64,000 nucleotides of DNA from Linyphia triangularis (GCA_963978545.1 OZ021723.1:4030001-4094000), one strand, 5' to 3'. Counted from the stretch's first letter, positions 1 to 14,282 are shown. Notes: generated by a model from the sequence alone, not told the origin. Numbers and translations are program-made.

Positions 1-1
1 A

Positions 2-493
2 CTGGATGGAAGACTAATCTGGACGACACCCTGCGTTACCCTCCAAACTGTATCGGGCGATAAAATCAACATCCATGGTAAATTGAACATCAACGTCACG
101 TTCGGGAGTTCTTCTTATCATCACACGGCATATGTGGAGGACATTTTGGACACTTGTATACTCGGACTGTACTTTTTAAGGAAATATAATTTTTCCTTAG
201 ACTTTAAAAACAATGAGCTGCATTCAGTTTCTGAAGACATAGCGTTATTTGGAATCAAAGATAGTGAAGTTAAATCCGTACATCAAATAATAGCTCAAAA
301 TAACATCACATTACCCTCAAGAACAGAATTATTACTTCCTGGATACATAGCTGAAGATAAAAGTTTCCGATATGGCATAATGGAATACCGTGAAAATCAC
401 AACAGCCCCAAAGGAGTATTGGTAGTTTCAACTCTCGTCGACCTTTCAAGGACTGCCATACCTGTGAGGGTTGCAAGAAAGGTGAAGTGTTAG
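2..493 (+). pseudogene. Aspartic protease C-terminal part of element A pol
   Basis: The frame is open from the window edge to a TAG at 491-493. It matches the second half of a retropepsin-like domain: the stretch reading ILGLYFLRK corresponds to ILGLDFLKK in element C, and HGKL followed by a beta-strand-like segment is shared. The catalytic DSG motif would lie upstream of the window. Around position 475-481 the homologous reading moves to another frame, which then continues towards reverse transcriptase, so the TAG at 491 results from an indel. In an intact element the domain would cut the Gag-Pol precursor. Confidence 0.8.
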
Positions 494-2021
494 CAACATG
501 TACTCCAGTAACTTGCATAAATCGAAATAGCAATCCTCCAGTCACTGTGTCTTCAGAGAACTTAACATCAGAGCTACTGCAGAATGCACCGTTAAACAAC
601 GTAGAAAGAAGTGCTGCACAACTGGTCATCCAATAATTCCAAGATGTCTTTTCCCGCAAAACTTCGGATGTCGGACGAACAAGTTTGACGCAGCATAGAA
701 TTGATACAGGAGACCACCCACCTATCGAGCAACACCCAAGACGACTACCATTTGCTAAACAGAAAGAGGTAGAAAGACTCTTAATGGAAATGAATGATAG
801 CGACGTGATTGAACGGTCAGCCAGCCCTTATGCCTCTACCATCGTCCTGGATCGGAAGATGGATGGTTCAACTAGATTTTGCGTCGATTATCGGAGAAGT
901 CGGATTGTCACGAAGAAGGACAGCTACCCTCTTCCCAGAATTGATGACACTCTGGACATTATTTCTGGAAACAAGTGGTTTTCAACATTAGACTTAAAGA
1001 GTGGATATTGGCAGGTTGAGATACACCCTGATGACAAAAAGAAGACAGCATTCACAACCGGACAAGGACTTTGGCAGTTCAAGGTAATGTCATTTGGATT
1101 ATGCAATGCTTCAGCAACATTCGAACGCCTCATGGAAATAGTTCTAAGAGGTCTTTCCTACGAAGCCTGTCTCGTTTACCTCACCTCGATGATATCATTA
1201 TCGTGGGGCGAAGTTTCGAGGAACATCTGGAAAATTTTAGAAAGGTGCTGCGGAAATTAAAAGACGCCAACTTGAAGTTAAGTTCGGCCAAATGTAAGTT
1301 ATTCCGACATGAAGTGACCTACCTCGGACATGCCATCTCTGCCGAGGGTGAACGCACAGATCCAGAAAAAGTGTCGGTAGTTAAAGAGTGGAGACGCCCC
1401 AAAGATGTACACCAATTAAGGAATTTCCTGGGGCTTTGCACCTACTATAAACGATTCGTGAAGGACTTTTCTTACATCGCAAGACCAGTTCACAGACTGA
1501 CAGATAACAAGCAGAAATTCTTGTGGACGAAAGATTGTGAGGATGCATTTGACCAACTGAAGGGGGCTTTAACATCTGCACCTATTCTGACGTATCCTCA
1601 GCCCGATAAACAATTCATTCTTGACACGGACGCGAGCAACGAGAGTGTATGTGCTGTTTTGTCCCAAGAAATAGACGGACAAGTTCGAGTTGTAGCATAT
1701 TGGAGTACGTGCTTATCTCAACCGGAGAGGAATTACCGTGTCACCAGGAAATAGTTGCTCGCCATAATTAAAGCCGTAGAGCATTTCCATCATTACGTCT
1801 ACGTCAAGAAATTCCTGCTCCGTACGGATCATGCATTGTTGACCTGGCTTCTAAATTTCAAGAATCCTGAATGTCAGATAGCTAGATGGATAGAGAGACT
1901 CCAGGAGTATGACATCGACATCCGTCATTGGAAAGGATCGTCACATGGAAACGCAGATGCCCTGTCTAGGAGACCCTGCCCAGAGAGCTGCCGATATTGC
2001 TTCATTGTTGAAGCGAGTTGA
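481..2021 (+). pseudogene. Reverse transcriptase and RNase H of element A (broken)
   Basis: After the frame change near 480 a linker runs to a TAA at 634-636, and the same frame continues into RT, with a FCVDYR segment and the STLDLKSGYWQ motif. At 1178-1187 the five bases ACCTC occur twice in tandem, exactly where the catalytic YLDD should be read, and this shifts the frame; the DD and following RT residues are read in the next frame. A TAG at 1752-1754 replaces the residue before LLAI, the acidic position of RNase H. The other RNase H acidic positions are visible (DTDAS, RTDHALL, NADALSRR). The domain ends in a further frame change near 2010. The enzyme would copy element RNA to DNA; it cannot be made from this copy. 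Confidence 0.9.
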
Positions 2022-3889
2022 TCAATCCGGTAATACGCCAAATTACATATTCAGCATCATCGGATCCAGACCCGTGGAGTGACGGAGAAGTCAGAAAAGA
2101 CCAATTGGGAGATCCTGACATCAAGCCAATAACCGATTTAAAGGAGTCTTCGAATGCGACACCTACTTGGCAGGACATTTCCATCTGTAGTCCTACGACA
2201 AAGCAATATTTGGCCCTTTGGGACTCCCTCCATATTCAAAACGGCGTGCTGTACCGGAAGTTCGAATCTGATGATGGAAATACATCCCGATGGCAACTAT
2301 TACTTCCAAGATCCCGAGTCCCAGACGTTCTTAACTCTTTAGTTCCCAATGCAGTTTTCTGGAATATCCTTTAGGGACCAGGTTCCCGCCCGAAAAGAAA
2401 AACCATTTTCACCCCTCCAAGTGCCGCATTTAGAGAAAAGGGCAATAGACCCCCTGCTAAGCTAAGGGTAATTTATCTCTCTTCGCTTTCTGGTTTCCAG
2501 ATATAGATTGACAACTAGTAAATCCTCAAGGCGTTTTGTTTGTTTTCTTTAGTAGTACAAAGTATTTGTGTTTTGGAAATGAAGCTGTGAAAAGAAAGGC
2601 TTCCAAAGATAAGAATGAAAACCACCTGTTATACCCACCCTAGTGTGACGACAGTCACAAGAATACCTTGGCCCCTCTTCTCCCTCCCGCTGTGAAGGGA
2701 AATCTCTGAGACCCATTGTAGTGAGCCGTTAATGGTATCGAACCTCCAAGGTCCACCCAAGAAGGGGGGTAGGAGGTGTAAGTGAAAAGACACGGCCGGA
2801 ATGGGACTCTGCCGACTGGGCCGTTACGGGAATTAAAGAGTTAAAGAACTTCATACTAGTCCAACTGGAGGCCACTTCGGAGTAATGAAGACGTTGCAAA
2901 GAATTCGAGAGCGGTTCTTTTGGAGTAAGGCGAAGGCTGACGTGGAGAAGTGGTGCCGATCATGTGATGCCTGTGCTGCCCGGTAAGGACCGAAGAAACG
3001 CAGTCGAGGAAAACTGCAACGGTATAACGTGGGAGCTCCTTTTGAACGGATTGCGTTTGACATCTTGGGACCACTACCACGATCCGCTGGCGGCAACAGA
3101 TACCTCCTTGTTATCATGGATTATTTTACGAAGTGGCCCGAAGCGTATCCTATCCCTGATCAAGAGGCTACCACCGTTGCAGAGGTAATGGTTCAGAGCT
3201 GGATTTCCAGATTTGGAGTGCCTCTTCAGTTACACTCTGATCAAGAAAGGAATTTTACCTCTGCTGTAATGAAAGGACTTTGTGATCTACTTGGCATTGA
3301 CAAAACACAGACGATGCCTTTACACCCCCAGTCGAACTGCCTGGTGGAGAGGTTTAACAGAACCATCCTCAATAACCTCTCACTGATGGTTTCCAGAAAT
3401 CAACAGGACTGGGATCAGAAGTTACCTTTGTTTCTTCTGGCCTATCGCAGCGCTGTCCACGAGACTACCGGCTATTCCCCATTCCAAATGCTCTTTGGTC
3501 GTAACCTTCGTCTGCCTTGCGATCTGTTGTTTGGCCGCCGTCCGGATGCACCTTCATCGCCAGAGGAGTACGTCGAGGATCTTCAGGCACGATTTGAAGC
3601 TGTGCACAATTTTGTCCGAGAGCGAATCCACTTGGTGACGGAGAAGATAAATGCCAGATACGACACGAAGGGTACAGGACATCAATTCCACGAATGTGAC
3701 AAAGTTTGGTTCTGGAACGCGAAACGACAAAAAGAACTCTCTCCCAAAATTCAGTCCCACTGGGATGGTCCTTACTCTGTCCTCAACCGGCTGAATGATG
3801 TCGTGGTCCGAATACGTAAGTCACCAAATTCTAAACCTAGAGTCGTTCATTACGACAAGTTAGCCCCTTACTATGGCCATAGTTTGTAA
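2018..3889 (+). pseudogene. Integrase of element A, interrupted by a MITE
   Basis: The linker before integrase is read from 2018 to 2334. The MITE at 2335-2840 then interrupts it, and the HHCC zinc-finger region resumes at 2845 in the same phase. A TAA at 2984-2986 sits just after the CRSCDACAAR segment. From about 2987 to 3889 the frame is open and holds the catalytic core with the expected DDE residues: D in FDILGP, D in LHSDQERNF and E in LVERFNRT. The C-terminal tail ends with APYYGHSL and a TAA. The core is thus better preserved than the rest of pol, but it has no intact start. Integrases of this family insert the element cDNA into the host chromosome. Confidence 0.9.
2335..2840. mobile_element. 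506-bp MITE with TTAA target duplication
   Basis: The ends are inverted: CTCTTTAGTTCCC at the left, and the complement of the right end reads CTCTTTAATTCCC (12 of 13 match). TTAA stands on both sides (2331-2334 and 2841-2844). Removing the element plus one TTAA (510 bp, a multiple of three) rejoins the integrase reading frame of the host retrotransposon with no residue lost, so both boundaries are firmly set. No coding frame of note lies inside. TTAA duplication is typical of the piggyBac superfamily; assignment beyond that is inference. Confidence 0.92.
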
Positions 3890-4159
3890 TCCCCATAGTT
3901 TGTAATTCCCGTAATGTATAAAGTGTATATAGTCATTAAGACCATGGTCATATGTGTAGATAAATTTTAAAGTTTATTGTTTATTTAATTGTTTATTTAT
4001 TTATTCAGTATTGTGTCTGTCTTTTTGTATATAAATTAGTAAGTTTAGTAAGTATTATAGTTTAGTAATGAACACAGAGTGTTTGCTATTGCTTTGAAAG
4101 TAAGCCTTCCTTTCCGGGAACTGTACCGCCCGGGACGTGCAGTCCTTGGGAGGGGGCAA
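3890..4159 (+). other. 3' untranslated stretch and polypurine tract of element A
   Basis: There is no open frame between the integrase stop and the LTR. The last bases form a purine-rich run, GGGAGGGGG at 4148-4156, directly before the LTR. This is the expected primer site for plus-strand DNA synthesis. Confidence 0.75.
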
Positions 4160-4898
4160 TGTTACGAATTTTTGTATATTTGTAAATATTTCGGAGAGTT
4201 AATTTTGTAAATAGGAAAATGTATGTACATTTTGCATAAGGCAGAGCAATAGTTCGTCTTTAGTCTGTTTCCCCGCAATGTGTGTCCCAATGCTTGATAA
4301 CTGGTTTTACAGAGGTAACGCTGGGAAGCGAGTGTTACAAGGAGCAGGGCATTTAACGTTATGGTAATGGAAATCTCGCCAAATTGACGAGATAGAGCCA
4401 AGTTGGCGACGGTTTTGGCGACTAATTTGTGTCGCCAAATGTCGCCAAACTTGGAGACCATTTGGCTACATTTTCGGTCCCCATGTACATATATAGGACT
4501 TTTCGACTACGATCTGGAAAGTTCTCCAAATATCTACCTCTAGAAATTTCAAGAAGGTTTGATTCCTATATAAGCTGGCCAAGCGAGCGGGGGTGTTAGT
4601 TAGTTGTTAGCTGAGTCCATTAGTTGACTGGAATTACTGATACTGAGTCTCAGTGAGCGTTCAGAGAGTTCCGAAAGCGAACTGTATTGCACTGTCTTGT
4701 GCAGCGATTTGAGCAGTTGTGTTGTCAAGTTTTTAACTGCTGTTTTGTCCTCTATTGTTGTGAAAAGAGCTGTATTCTGTCTACTAGAACGAGAAGTTCT
4801 GGAGTTGTAAGAGAATCTGGGAAGAGTTATATTGGAATAAATTTCTGCAACTTTTGATCTGCTTTAGCTTCAAATCTTTCGAACCCATCCACCCAACA
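4160..4898 (+). repeat. 3' LTR of element A (739 bp), LTR family A
   Basis: The LTR begins TGTTACGAATTTTTG and ends CACCCAACA, with TG and CA ends, and follows the polypurine tract. It holds a TATA box (TATATAAG, 4567-4574) and a polyadenylation signal AATAAA (4836-4841), giving a U3-R-U5 layout on the plus strand. ATAT follows at 4899-4902, the same four bases that flank the two solo copies at 25.6 and 44.6 kb. A degraded fourth copy lies at 11.9-12.6 kb. Confidence 0.92.
4398..4454. repeat. U3 hairpin built from GGCGAC repeats
   Basis: Within U3 of the LTR two direct GGCGAC motifs (4405-4422) face two GTCGCC motifs (4431-4447). With the outer CCAAG and CTTGG they form an inverted repeat of about 24-25 bp arms around an 8-nt loop. 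Related but eroded versions occur in the LTR copies at 12.17, 25.84 and 44.8 kb. It could be a structured RNA segment or a paired protein-binding site; no function is shown. Confidence 0.7.
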
Positions 4899-5307
4899 AT
4901 ATTTTTAAAAGTCTGGAACAGGCTGGCAGTGGAAATCAAACGCTAGTTCTCACAAACTAAAATTAGATATGTTAACCTATTTTCAAACTGGAATTTATTA
5001 TAAGATCCTGAAAATGTCTTACCTTAAAAAGTCCTATCCTTCAATAACATCTATGGATACCTTTTAGCTTGTAGGTAATGTCATAGATGGCTATCACATA
5101 TATATATATATATATATATAAATAACCAGTTCTATGTAAATTGAATTTAATTATTTAATTCATAAAAGATTCGTTGCCAATGATATAAACTATAAATGTT
5201 TAATAATTATATTAAATTAAAAAAAAAAATATTAAGTTTTTTTTCGAATTTCCACTCATTTTTCTCTTTTAAAATGTTGTTGATATTAACAGTATAAAAA
5301 TAAATTA

Positions 5308-5359
<52 letters not shown>
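4899..5359. other. AT-rich spacer with TA microsatellites
   Basis: No gene is seen. Two TA runs lie here, about 5098-5120 and 5312-5359; the second directly abuts the Helitron 5' end. Confidence 0.7.
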
Positions 5360-5362
<3 letters not shown>

Positions 5363-5734
5363 GTATATATATATTTCTTGTGTGCGTGTGTATGTCACTG
5401 AACTCCTCCTAGACGGCTGGACCGATTTTGATGAAATTTTTTGTGTGAGTTCACGGGGATTCGAGGATGGTTTAGATTCACAATTTGGTCCACTGGAAAA
5501 TGTTTATTTAACTAATTTTTCATTTTTAAGTAGTTGTTAATTTTGAAATGTTTTACATTCGATCCGGTAGACTGCGCTACCATCGCAGCATCAAATATTA
5601 AATATTATTCTATTTGAATTTCAGTTTGTCCCGACAGTTGGTACTGCGATCAAATTGAGAAAAATATTTGAAATTTTGTGTTATTATTGTGTTCGTTTAA
5701 GTCGTGTGCTAATTAAAATATTAACTATGAATAG

Positions 5735-7451
5735 AAATTGATTGATCTTTTTATCACATTTACGTGTAATCCAAACTGGGATGAAATTCAAAGTTTGTTG
5801 TTGCCAGGTCAAACATCGATGCATCGCCATGATATCACTGCACGTGTTTTTAAACAAAAATTAAAATCTTTGATGAATTTGATTACACATCACTCGGTAT
5901 TTGGTGAAACACGTTGTTGGCTTTACTCTGTTGAATGGCAAAAACGAGGTTTACCTCATGTGCATATTTTGATTTGATTGGTGGATAAAGTACGCCCAGA
6001 AGAAATCGACAAAATTATTTCAGCCGAAATTCCAGATCCGAATGTTGATCAAGAATTGTTTGACATTGTAACTACTAATATGATCCATGGTCCATGTGGT
6101 ACTCTAAACATGATGTCACTATGTATGGACAATGGAAAATGTACGAAACGTTTTCCAAAACCATGCCAATCTGATACTATCACCAATATTGACGGTTATC
6201 CATCTTACCGGCTTAGAGACGTAGACAATGGCGGTCAATCATATGAATTGAGTCTGTCAAACGGTGTGAGAGTAGATATTGATAATCGCTGGGTAGTTCC
6301 ATATTCACCATTGCTGTGCAAAACCTATAAAGCACACATAAACGTTGAACTATGCAGTTCAGTGAAATCTATAAAATGCATTTGTAAGTATGTTCACAAG
6401 GGCAGTGATAAAGCTGTATTCGCTGTTCAAAATGTAAATGACAATGACGAAATTACACGTTATCAAATGGGTCGATACATAAGCAGTAACGAAGCTATTT
6501 GGCGCATTTTTTCGTTTCCTATACATGAAAGGGATCCTGCTGTTATACATTTGGCTGTACATCTTGAAAACGGACAGCGTGTTTACTTTACAGAACAGAC
6601 TGCACTACAACAAGCTTTAACGGCTCCAAAAACAACTCTTACTGAATTTTTCAACCTTTGTTGCCGACAAGATGTTGTTGGTCAATTCGCAAGGACATTA
6701 ATGTATACTGATGTTCCTAAATTTTTTAAGTGGAATAAACAATCAAAAAATTGGGAACCACGGAAACGAGGCATTCCAGTCCCAGGATTCACCGACATAT
6801 TTATGACGAATACTTTAGGTCGAATATATACAGTTCATCCTAAGCAACGCGAATGTTTGTTTTTTTTGCGTTTGTTATTGGTTAACGTTCCTGGACCTAC
6901 ATCTTTCCGATATTTACGAAAAGTCAATGGTACTTTATACGACACTTTCTTTGATGCGTGTCGTGAGTTACATTTATTGGAGGATGATAACCATTGGGAT
7001 CTCACACTTGCAGATGCAGCACTGAGCTCATCTCCACAACAAATTCGTCAATTATTTTCAATAATATTGACAACGTGTTTTCCGTCTGAAGCATCTGCTT
7101 TGTGGGACAAATATAAAGACTCAATGAGTGAGGATATTTTACATCGGATTAGAATTACTAATCAAAATCAAAATATTGAATTCTCCGCAGAAATATATAA
7201 TGAGTCATTAATAATTATTGAGGATATTTGTATTCTTATTTCGAATATGCCACTCATCCATTTCGGCATGCCAGCGCCGAACCGCCCAGCAGTAGATACC
7301 ATCAACAGCGATGTTCAACGGGAACACCACTTCGATAGAACTTCTTTGGCTACTTTTGTTGCCAATAATGAACAATTGCTCACTGCTGAGCAACGAAATG
7401 TATATGATCAAATTAATGTATCAATTGCAGCGCAACAAGGTGGATTCTTTT
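5735..7451 (+). pseudogene. Helitron Rep (HUH nuclease) domain, damaged
   Basis: The frame opens after a stop at 5732-5734 and begins in the middle of the Rep domain (LFITFTCNPNW), so the N-terminal region is missing. The HUH motif is visible as LPHVHIL. A TGA at 5975-5977 directly follows it, then the frame continues to about 7451. In the catalytic tyrosine motif near 6376-6405 the protein reads KCICKYVHKG: the second tyrosine is present, but a cysteine stands at the position four residues upstream where Helitron Reps carry the first. Rep nicks DNA at the element ends and starts strand transfer. With three defects this copy is not active. Confidence 0.88.
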
Positions 7452-8747
7452 TTTTTGGATGCACCAGGTGGTACTGGTAAAACATTCCTCATTTCATTGA
7501 TACTTGCGCGCATCCGATCACAAAATAATATTGCATTGGCTATTGCTTCATCAGGAATCGCAGCAACGTTACTTGATGGTGGACGGACGGCGCATTCAGC
7601 GCTTAAATTACCTTTGAATGTTCACACAAATCCCGAAGCAATGTGTAACATAAAGAAGCATTCAGGCATGGCTCAAGTTTTGAGAAAATGCAAAATTATT
7701 ATCTGGAATGAATGTACCATAGCCCACAAGCATTCTCCTGAAGCTCTCGACAGGTCCCTGAAAGATATCAAGGATAATACTAGGCTTTTCGGTGGTGCTC
7801 TATTGTTGCTGTCTGGTGATTTCAGACAAACATTACCAGTCATTCCACGCGCGACATATGCAGACGAAATAAATGCATGTTTAAAAGAATCTTATCTATG
7901 GCGAAGTTTTAGCAAATTATGCCTTACTATTAATATGCGCGTTCAACTTCAAAATGATCCATTAGCGTCAAGATTCTCTGAACAATTGTTGGATATTGGC
8001 AATGGTAAAATTGAATTGTATGAAGATACACAATATATTCGACTTCCAGAGAATTTTTGCAACATGGTGGCTACCAAAGATGAGTTAATAAACAGTATCT
8101 TTCCAGATTTGAGACATAATTGTACTAATCATCGATGGCTACGAGAGCGAGCAATTTTAGCTGCGAAAAATTTAGATGTTGATGCCATCAATTTCAAAAT
8201 ACAGCAATTACTGCCTGGTAATGAAACTACATTTAAATCGATCGACACTGTTGTTGATCCTGATGAAGTTGTTAACTATCCTGTAGAATTTTTAAATTCA
8301 TTAGATTTACCTGGAATGTCACCAAATAATTTGCGACTGAAGGTTGGTTCACCTATAATTTTGCTTCGAAATTTGAATGCTCCGAAATTATGTAATGGGA
8401 CGCGATTAGTTATAAAAAAAATCATGGGCAACATTCTTGAAGCTACTATTTTGAGTGGAAAATTTCAAGGTGAGGTTGTACTTCTACCACGGATCCCAAT
8501 GATTCCTTCAGATTCGCCTATACTATTCAAACGTTTACAATTTCCAATCCGCTTGGCATATGCTATGACTATAAATAAGTCACAAGGCCAAACGATGACA
8601 ATTTGTGGCTTAGATTTAGAAAATCCGTGTTTTTCTCACGGTCAATTATATGTTGCGTGTTCCAGAGTTGGAAAACCATCGAATTTGTTTGTTTATACGC
8701 CTCAAGGATTAACTAAAAATATTGTACATCCAATAGCATTAAGATAA
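7452..8747 (+). pseudogene. Helitron PIF1-like helicase domain
   Basis: This part is in another frame from Rep. The switch lies in a run of nine T at 7449-7457, where one extra T explains the shift. The Walker A motif (APGGTGKTF), GDFRQTLPVIP, INKSQGQTM and LYVACSRV identify a superfamily 1 PIF1-type helicase as fused to Helitron Rep proteins. The Walker B segment reads IIIWNEC, with N where D is expected, which should damage ATP hydrolysis. The frame ends with TAA at 8745-8747. About 1.3 kb of helicase remains open, more than any other part of the element. Confidence 0.9.
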
Positions 8748-8850
8748 ATTAAGTTTTTGTAAATTAATAAATAAATGTTATAAAATAGTTTCAGTATAAG
8801 ATTTTTTACCTTTACTTAAAACAAATTAAAGTTTGTATTTACGACGCTGT

Positions 8851-9004
8851 TATTGCCACACTCCACGGATAATATCCCAACCTGTAATCAGTCATTTCAT
8901 TCACTTAAAATTTTCGGTGACGCCTAGAAATATCCGTGTCAATAATCATAGACAGTGGCTGCTATTATCCAGTCTACAAATTTCATCCGTGGAGTGTGGT
9001 AATA
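8851..9004. repeat. 154-bp inverted-repeat unit in the Helitron 3' region
   Basis: Positions 8851-8870 (TATTGCCACACTCCACGGAT) and 8985-9004 are inverted copies with one mismatch in 20, separated by 114 bp. It may be a small MITE captured by the Helitron or a structural part of its 3' region. No target duplication is evident. Confidence 0.65.
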
Positions 9005-9228
9005 GATGCATCTTTTTAGTTAACACAGCTTCTACATTTCACTTCACTCATACAGTATATGCATACTTACACATACAGTATATACTCACATGCTACCGAT
9101 CGGTCGAATTTGTATAAGTGTACATGTAATGACGTTAGATATTAAAATAACTCTTGAATAATAATTTTCATCAAAACAGTCCAGATTGTTACAGCTTATT
9201 GAAGAATGTTTGAAATTTTCAAATTAAC

Positions 9229-11944
<2,716 letters not shown>

Positions 11945-12622
11945 TGTTAAGTTTTTTAGAAAATAAATTGTAAATAAATAAAAAAATTATGTACATTTTG
12001 CATAAGGCAGTGCAAGAGTTCGTTTTTACTTCGCTTTCCTGTAATGCGTCTCTTAATGCTGGAAAACGAGTTTTATGGGGATAATGTTGGAAAACGAGTT
12101 TTACAAGGAGAAGGCATTTTAACATTCTTGTTAAGGGCAATCTCGGTCCCTTGGCGAGATAAAGCCAAGTTGGCAAAAATTTGGCAACTAGTTTGGGTCA
12201 CCAAATTTGGAGAGAAATCGCCAAATGTCGCCAAACTTGGCGACACCTGTATAGGACTTTTTGATTGCAATCTGGAAAATTCTTCAAATGTATATCTAGA
12301 AGATTCGGGAAGGATTAGATTTCCTATATAAGGCCAAGAGAGCGAGTCTTCTGGTTGGTTAGTTGGTTGTCTTTCAGCAAGCATTCAGAGTAGTTCCGAA
12401 AGTGAACTGTATTTCATTGTCTTTTGCGTCGATTTTAGCAGTTGTGTATCTAATTTTTAACTGCTGTTTGTGTTCCATTGTTCTGTAAAGAGTTATATAT
12501 TGAGTGTATTAGAGCTGTAAGTTCTGGAGTTGTAAAAGAATCTGCAAAGAATTATATCGGAATAACTTTTTCAAAATTTTAATCTGCTTTGGCTTTAAAT
12601 CTTTCGAACCCATTACGCAACA
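11945..12622 (+). repeat. Degraded LTR of family A
   Basis: This copy shares the order of landmarks with the LTR at 4160: GCATAAGGCAGTGCAA near 12000, the GGCGAC/GTCGCC hairpin region (about 12170-12245), a CCTATATAAG TATA box near 12331, a polyadenylation-region counterpart near 12560, and an end reading ACGCAACA. The first 60 bases are poorly preserved and follow a poly-A run. No target duplication is recognisable (AAAC left, ATAC right), so this is an older copy. Confidence 0.85.
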
Positions 12623-12822
12623 ATACATTAAGAAAATATATAATTTATTTAAAAAAAAAAATATGGATAATCGAAAAATAAGTTCATGATATTTTGACAA
12701 TTTCACCTTGTTTATATTCTAACTAAAGGTGGTATTTCATATAATAATCATCCAATCTCAATTTCTATAGCAGATACACTGAATAAAAATCAACAAGAGA
12801 AGTACAAAAATTCTATAATGAT

Positions 12823-14282
12823 TCATGAATAATTTTTTAAGTTATGACATTTCAAATTAGCAATATTTTGGAGAAATGTTTTATCATGCTGTTTTTTATT
12901 TTCATCTTTGATTTTAAGGATGTTTTCTTTGGCTTCTCTTCTGAGTTGATTCCTTTGGTTGCTGTAGTAATCCATTATTTCTTCGGTTAAGATTTCTTTT
13001 ACAATGAGATCTTCTTTGGGAATCGGATGCAACATTCCTTCTTTCTTGCAGCTTTTCTTATTTGCCAAGATACGCGGTATACAATTGGCAACCACTGTTT
13101 CAGTCTGGGAATGAAGATCAGGAATGAAGAAGTCTCGTTTTGCAATTTCTTTTGTTTTCGCAACTGAAAAATGTCCTTTTTCGTGGGCTGATTTAATCAA
13201 TTCAGTCTGCATTCCTTTTGGTGCTACCATTAATTCTCGACCATTTTCGTATTTATACAAAATGTCATTCTTCAAGAAATATTCTTGGTGGCTGTCCTCT
13301 TTTACTAATGATTTCAGTGTTGTTATGTAATCATCTTTGCATTGAGCAACTTTCAATCTTGCAGTTACAGTTTCATCAATAATCATCACTGGATTTCTAC
13401 TCAAGGCATCAACATGTTTCATTCTTTGCCCTGGTCTATGAACTATCTCGTAATCGAATTCTTCTAAAAGTAGAGCCCACCTTGCAATCCTGGTTACTAG
13501 ATCTTTTTTGTTCATTGTCATCTGAAAAGCAGAGCAGTCTGTCACGATTTTAAATTTGTTTCCCATCAGATACATCCGCAGCTTTTTTAAGGCTTCTACA
13601 ATTGCGAGAACCTCCAATTCATAACTGCTATATTTCTCTTCCGCTGGACTGGTTTTTTTAGACATGAAATGGACGGGATGTAATTGTCCATCGTCAGATT
13701 CCTGAAGAAGTACGGCACCGAAACTTTCTTTGCTGGCGTCTGTGTGCAATTCAGTTTTTCGACCTGGCTTGAATAGATGTAAAACGGGGCTTGTGGCGAG
13801 AAGGTATTTAAGTTTCTCGTAGGCACCCTTTTGCTCATACCCGAACACAAATGGACAGTCCTTTCGAAGGAGATCACTAAGGGGTTTTGCGATCTTCGAA
13901 TACCCTTGAATAAACTTCCTGAAGTAACCTGTGAGACCAAGGAAACTTTGTACTTGCTTAACATTTGTTGGAATAGGAAATTTTTTAACGGCGAGTGTCT
14001 TCTCACTCGATGGACGAACTGTTCCATTTTCAACAATGTGACCCATAAATTCTACTGAGTGCTTTAAAAACTGACATTTCTTTGTCTTTATTTCCAGTCC
14101 ATATTCGGATGCTCTTTGAAGAACAATTTTCAATTTCTATACACCTTCTGCTTCATCGTTTGATGGAATTATCAAATCATCCATATAAATAACAATAACG
14201 CCTTCTTTCATTAGATCTCTAAATACACTGTACACATATCTCTGGAATACACTTGGACTTGTACTGAGTCCAAAAGGAACTT
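12823..14282 (-). pseudogene. Gypsy element B: RT catalytic part, RNase H and integrase remnant
   Basis: Read on the minus strand, the RT frame continues from a frame change near 14310 through an intact YMDD motif (complement of about 14182-14193) to a TAG at 14137-14139. It then stays open to 12823. RT thumb and connection residues, RNase H (HTDASKESFG, SSYELEVLAI, VTDCSAF, HVDALSRNP) and the H2C2 region of integrase follow. There the second cysteine is replaced: CIPR instead of CIPC. Directly after, the whole DDE core is missing and the frame passes to a lysine-rich C-terminal-like piece and an unrelated tail. This copy cannot integrate. Confidence 0.88.

Larger units (their letters stand above)
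1..4898 (+). mobile_element. Gypsy-type LTR retrotransposon A, 5' part outside window
   Basis: The element enters the window inside its protease and runs through reverse transcriptase, RNase H, integrase, a short 3' untranslated stretch, a purine-rich tract and a complete 3' LTR. The order protease-RT-RNase H-integrase is that of Ty3/gypsy elements. The coding part is dead: two nonsense codons interrupt the protease-to-RNase H part, a third lies in the integrase, three frame changes are visible, and a MITE interrupts the integrase N-terminal region. Gag and the 5' LTR lie upstream of the window. The integrase tail resembles that of element C at 54.8-58.5 kb, so the two are related lineages, but their LTRs differ in length and sequence. 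Confidence 0.93.
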
